Below, in pieces: positions 33,511 to 35,501 of a DNA stretch of 35,501 bases. Below the pieces are notes generated by a model that saw only the letters and a program-made list of their open reading frames with translations, ran no database searches and was not told the origin of the DNA. Within the stretch, counting starts at the first letter, position 1; every line of letters begins with the position of its first letter. The position numbers and the translations under genes were made by a program. The DNA is from Candidatus Coprenecus stercorigallinarum (GTDB lineage Bacteria; Bacteroidota; Bacteroidia; Bacteroidales; UBA932), in contig DVIL01000028.1 of assembly GCA_018711305.1 (NCBI GenBank), forward strand, positions 1 through 35,501, read 5' to 3'.

Positions 33511-34963
33511 TGTCGTTGGTATTATTGTTTGTCTGATTGTTATCGCTTAGTCTGTGTATCTTCCAGCCTATGGCCGCTACGGTTATGGACATCAGGGGAG
33601 ACAGCAGGTTGAAGATGCAGTAGGGGAGGTAGGTGAGGGTGGCCACTCCGAGGACGGTGGACTGCACCACTCCGCAGGTGTTCCAGGGCACGAGTACGGA
33701 TGTCACCGTGGCCGAATCCTCGAGACTGCGGCTGAGCAGTTCCGGTGCATAGCCGCGCTTGCGGTAGGCTTCCGCAAACATTTTTCCGGGTACGATGATG
33801 GACATGTACTGGTCGGAGAGCACCAGGTTACAGAAGATACCTGAGGCAACGGTGGCTGAGACGAGCTGTACCGCGCTTTTCAGGCCGGAAATGATCCTGG
33901 CTGTGAGGGCTTCTATCATGCCAGAGGCCTCCATTACTCCGCCGAATACTATCACGCACAGGATGAGCCAGATGGTGCCGAGCATACCGGACATTCCCGA
34001 GGTGCAGGCCAGGGTGTCCAGCATCGGGTCTCCGGTAGATACCGTGACATCCGCGGCCATGGACTGGTAGAGGAAGTAGACGAACTCCCTGAATCCCCTT
34101 CCGTCTCCGCAGATCTGTGCGATAAGCTCAGGCTGGACGAAGAATGCTATGATACCGGACAGCAGGGCTGAGACCAGGAGGGTGATGAAAGGGGGTATCT
34201 TCTTGTATATCATGAAGATTGTCAGGCAGGGGATGAGCAGCAGCCATGGGCTGATTACGAAGGCCGAGGAGAGGCTGGCGTACTGGGCACTCAGGTCCAG
34301 TTCCGAAGAAGGTGCGTATGTGAAGCCTACGATGGTGAACACTATGCCTGAGATGATAAAAGACGGCATGTTGGTGTACAGCAGGTAGTTGATGTTCTTG
34401 TAGAGGCTTACTCCCGCAACGGATGATGCGAGGTTGGTGGTGTCGGACATGGGTGAACGCTTGTCCCCGAAGTAGGCTCCTGAGATGATGGCGCCGGCCA
34501 GCCAGCCCTCGGAGATACCCAGCATGGTCCCCGCACTCATCATCGCGACCCCTATAGTGCCGATAGTTGTCCACGAGCTGCCGGAAAGAACCGAGACTAT
34601 GGCCGTCAGCAGGAATACCACTAACAGGAAAATCTTGGGGCTTATGAGTTTCATCCCGTAGTATATGAGGGTGGGCACGACTCCCGAAAGCATCCAGGTG
34701 GATGTCAGGGCGCCTATCATCAGCAGGATGAAGATTGCCGGTCCGGTCTTGCTGAGGTTGTCGGTGATACCGGCCTCAAGCCGGGACCAGGGTATTCTGA
34801 GGTAGAATAAAGAAATCCCGATGACCGTCAGGGCGGCCAGCAGCAGGGCTACCTGGGAGGCGCCTCCTGTTATGTCCGCTCCGAACACGGTCACTCCGAT
34901 AACAATCAGAGCCATCAGAAGGATGACCGGGATGAAGGATATTAGTAGTCCAGGTTGTCTCAT
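33497..34963 (-). CDS. nhaC: Na+/H+ antiporter, NhaC family
   Basis: A 488-aa inner-membrane protein with about 11-12 helices. It carries the NhaC-family stretches GSSWTTIGTIGVAMMSAGTM, GAIISGAYFGDKRSPMSDTT, NLVLSDQYMSIIVPGKMFAE and RSLEDSATVTSVLVPWNTCG. It exchanges internal Na+ for external H+ (or, for some relatives, substrates such as malate/lactate). The C-terminus is Asn-rich (NNQTNNNTNDNENQ). It lies 1 base after the TldD/PmbA gene and overlaps slyD by 14 bases, forming a three-gene operon. In a cell with NQR it could help set Na+ and pH balance. Confidence 0.92.
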   Translation of the reverse strand: MRQPGLLISFIPVILLMALIVIGVTVFGADITGGASQVALLLAALTVIGISLFYLRIPWSRLEAGITDNLSKTGPAIFILLMIGALTSTWMLSGVVPTLIYYGMKLISPKIFLLVVFLLTAIVSVLSGSSWTTIGTIGVAMMSAGTMLGISEGWLAGAIISGAYFGDKRSPMSDTTNLASSVAGVSLYKNINYLLYTNMPSFIISGIVFTIVGFTYAPSSELDLSAQYASLSSAFVISPWLLLIPCLTIFMIYKKIPPFITLLVSALLSGIIAFFVQPELIAQICGDGRGFREFVYFLYQSMAADVTVSTGDPMLDTLACTSGMSGMLGTIWLILCVIVFGGVMEASGMIEALTARIISGLKSAVQLVSATVASGIFCNLVLSDQYMSIIVPGKMFAEAYRKRGYAPELLSRSLEDSATVTSVLVPWNTCGVVQSTVLGVATLTYLPYCIFNLLSPLMSITVAAIGWKIHRLSDNNQTNNNTNDNENQ

Positions 34964-34964
34964 T

Positions 34965-35501
34965 TTATATTCCGCTTATATCAGCCCCTTCGAAAGCCAG
35001 TGTAGGAATCTGCCACTGCATGAATTCTATGGGGTCGTTGCCTATGAACAGGTTATTGGCCCAAAGGGAGATAAAATTCCCTGTGAGATTCATTTCCTTG
35101 ACGGGATAGAGGCGTTCTCCGTTCTCGAAGTACCACCCCTCGATGCCGTATGAGAAGTCGCCGGTAACGGGGTTGCTGTTGCCTCCGTTGAACCCGGTGA
35201 TCAGGATGCCGGTGCCCGTCTGCCGGATAATGTCGTCCAGACCCTTTCCTGAGTTCTCAGGGAAGTATACGGCGAATGCGTCCTCAATGGTCCGCTGCAT
35301 ACCGAGCTTGTTCGCAAAGTAGGTGTTGAGGAAGTAGGTGCATATCTTTCCGTCCCTGATGATGTCGATGGGAGAGGTAGCAACGCCTTCGCTGTCGAAA
35401 TATCCTGAACCGGTACGTCCGGGAATGTGGGGGTTGTCGGCGATGTGCAGCCGTTCCGGGAAAATCTGTCTGCCCAGGGAATCTGTCAGGAACGAGTTTC
35501 G
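34965..35501 (-). CDS. TldD/PmbA family metalloprotease-like protein, 5' partial
   Basis: The minus-strand frame is open to the window edge, so only the last 178 residues are present. GSGYFDSEGVATSPIDIIRD and GKICTYFLNTYFANKLGM match the central TldD/PmbA region. ATG 35300 is internal and not the start. The end, GNFISLWANNLFIGND, is the typical C-terminal stretch before the last strand. Family members cleave small peptides or act in maturation and antitoxin turnover. The zinc-binding HExxxH of TldD-type members would lie outside the window, so TldD and PmbA types cannot be separated here. It is the first visible gene of the operon with nhaC and slyD. Confidence 0.85.
   Translation of the reverse strand, partial: RNSFLTDSLGRQIFPERLHIADNPHIPGRTGSGYFDSEGVATSPIDIIRDGKICTYFLNTYFANKLGMQRTIEDAFAVYFPENSGKGLDDIIRQTGTGILITGFNGGNSNPVTGDFSYGIEGWYFENGERLYPVKEMNLTGNFISLWANNLFIGNDPIEFMQWQIPTLAFEGADISGI

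Overview
The window looks like chromosomal DNA from a member of the Bacteroidota, most likely order Bacteroidales. The evidence is the many promoters of the type TTTG-N19..22-TAnnTTTG, lipoboxes of the LSSC type, DUF4493/DUF6359-like and 6-bladed beta-propeller lipoproteins, a LytTR remnant, and a complete Na+-translocating NADH:quinone reductase operon. By eye most genes are fairly GC-rich. Three stretches are AT-richer: about 1-1900, 22.8-24.8 kb and 31.6-32.9 kb. I cannot assign a genus safely.

Layout. 1-2330 is a decaying accessory region: the 3' end of a DUF234-type ATPase, a tiny intact tatA, and broken copies of a membrane transporter gene, a RibD/DHFR-like reductase gene and a LytTR regulator gene. 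2411-8181 (minus) is nqrABCDEF, closed by a clear terminator. 8262-10613 is a UvrD/PcrA helicase, convergent with a nucleotide-sugar 6-dehydrogenase and next to a surface lipoprotein (10758-13217, minus). 13369-16611 encodes an unusual 1080-residue flavo-iron-sulfur enzyme. It joins in one chain the three subunits that are separate in HcnABC and in the hydroxyproline and opine dehydrogenases. It is followed by an NAD(P)HX dehydratase gene that runs into the remains of a menA gene. 18169-19566 encodes a membrane-anchored regulator. Next comes an 800-base gene-free stretch with two nearly identical copies of a palindromic element that can fold as a four-way junction. 20369-22783 is an FtsX-type permease.

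22898-24828 is a two-gene AAA ATPase/RloB unit of the AbiL/RloAB abortive-infection type, with its own canonical promoter and a palindrome just upstream. It is the best candidate for a defence system here. 24838-28669 holds a secreted alpha/beta hydrolase and two overlapping propeller lipoprotein genes. 28925-31546 is tsaD plus a COG2509-type flavoprotein. 31656-32867 is an AAA_14/DUF4143 ATPase with an inverted repeat in its promoter. The window ends with a minus-strand operon: TldD/PmbA protein (partial), NhaC antiporter and SlyD-type prolyl isomerase.

Functional links. NQR exports Na+ while reducing a quinone, and the NhaC antiporter could spend that Na+ gradient. MenA makes the quinone precursor, so the broken menA copy is notable: a working copy must be elsewhere, or quinone must be obtained from outside. 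No tRNA, rRNA, CRISPR array, transposase or integrase was found.
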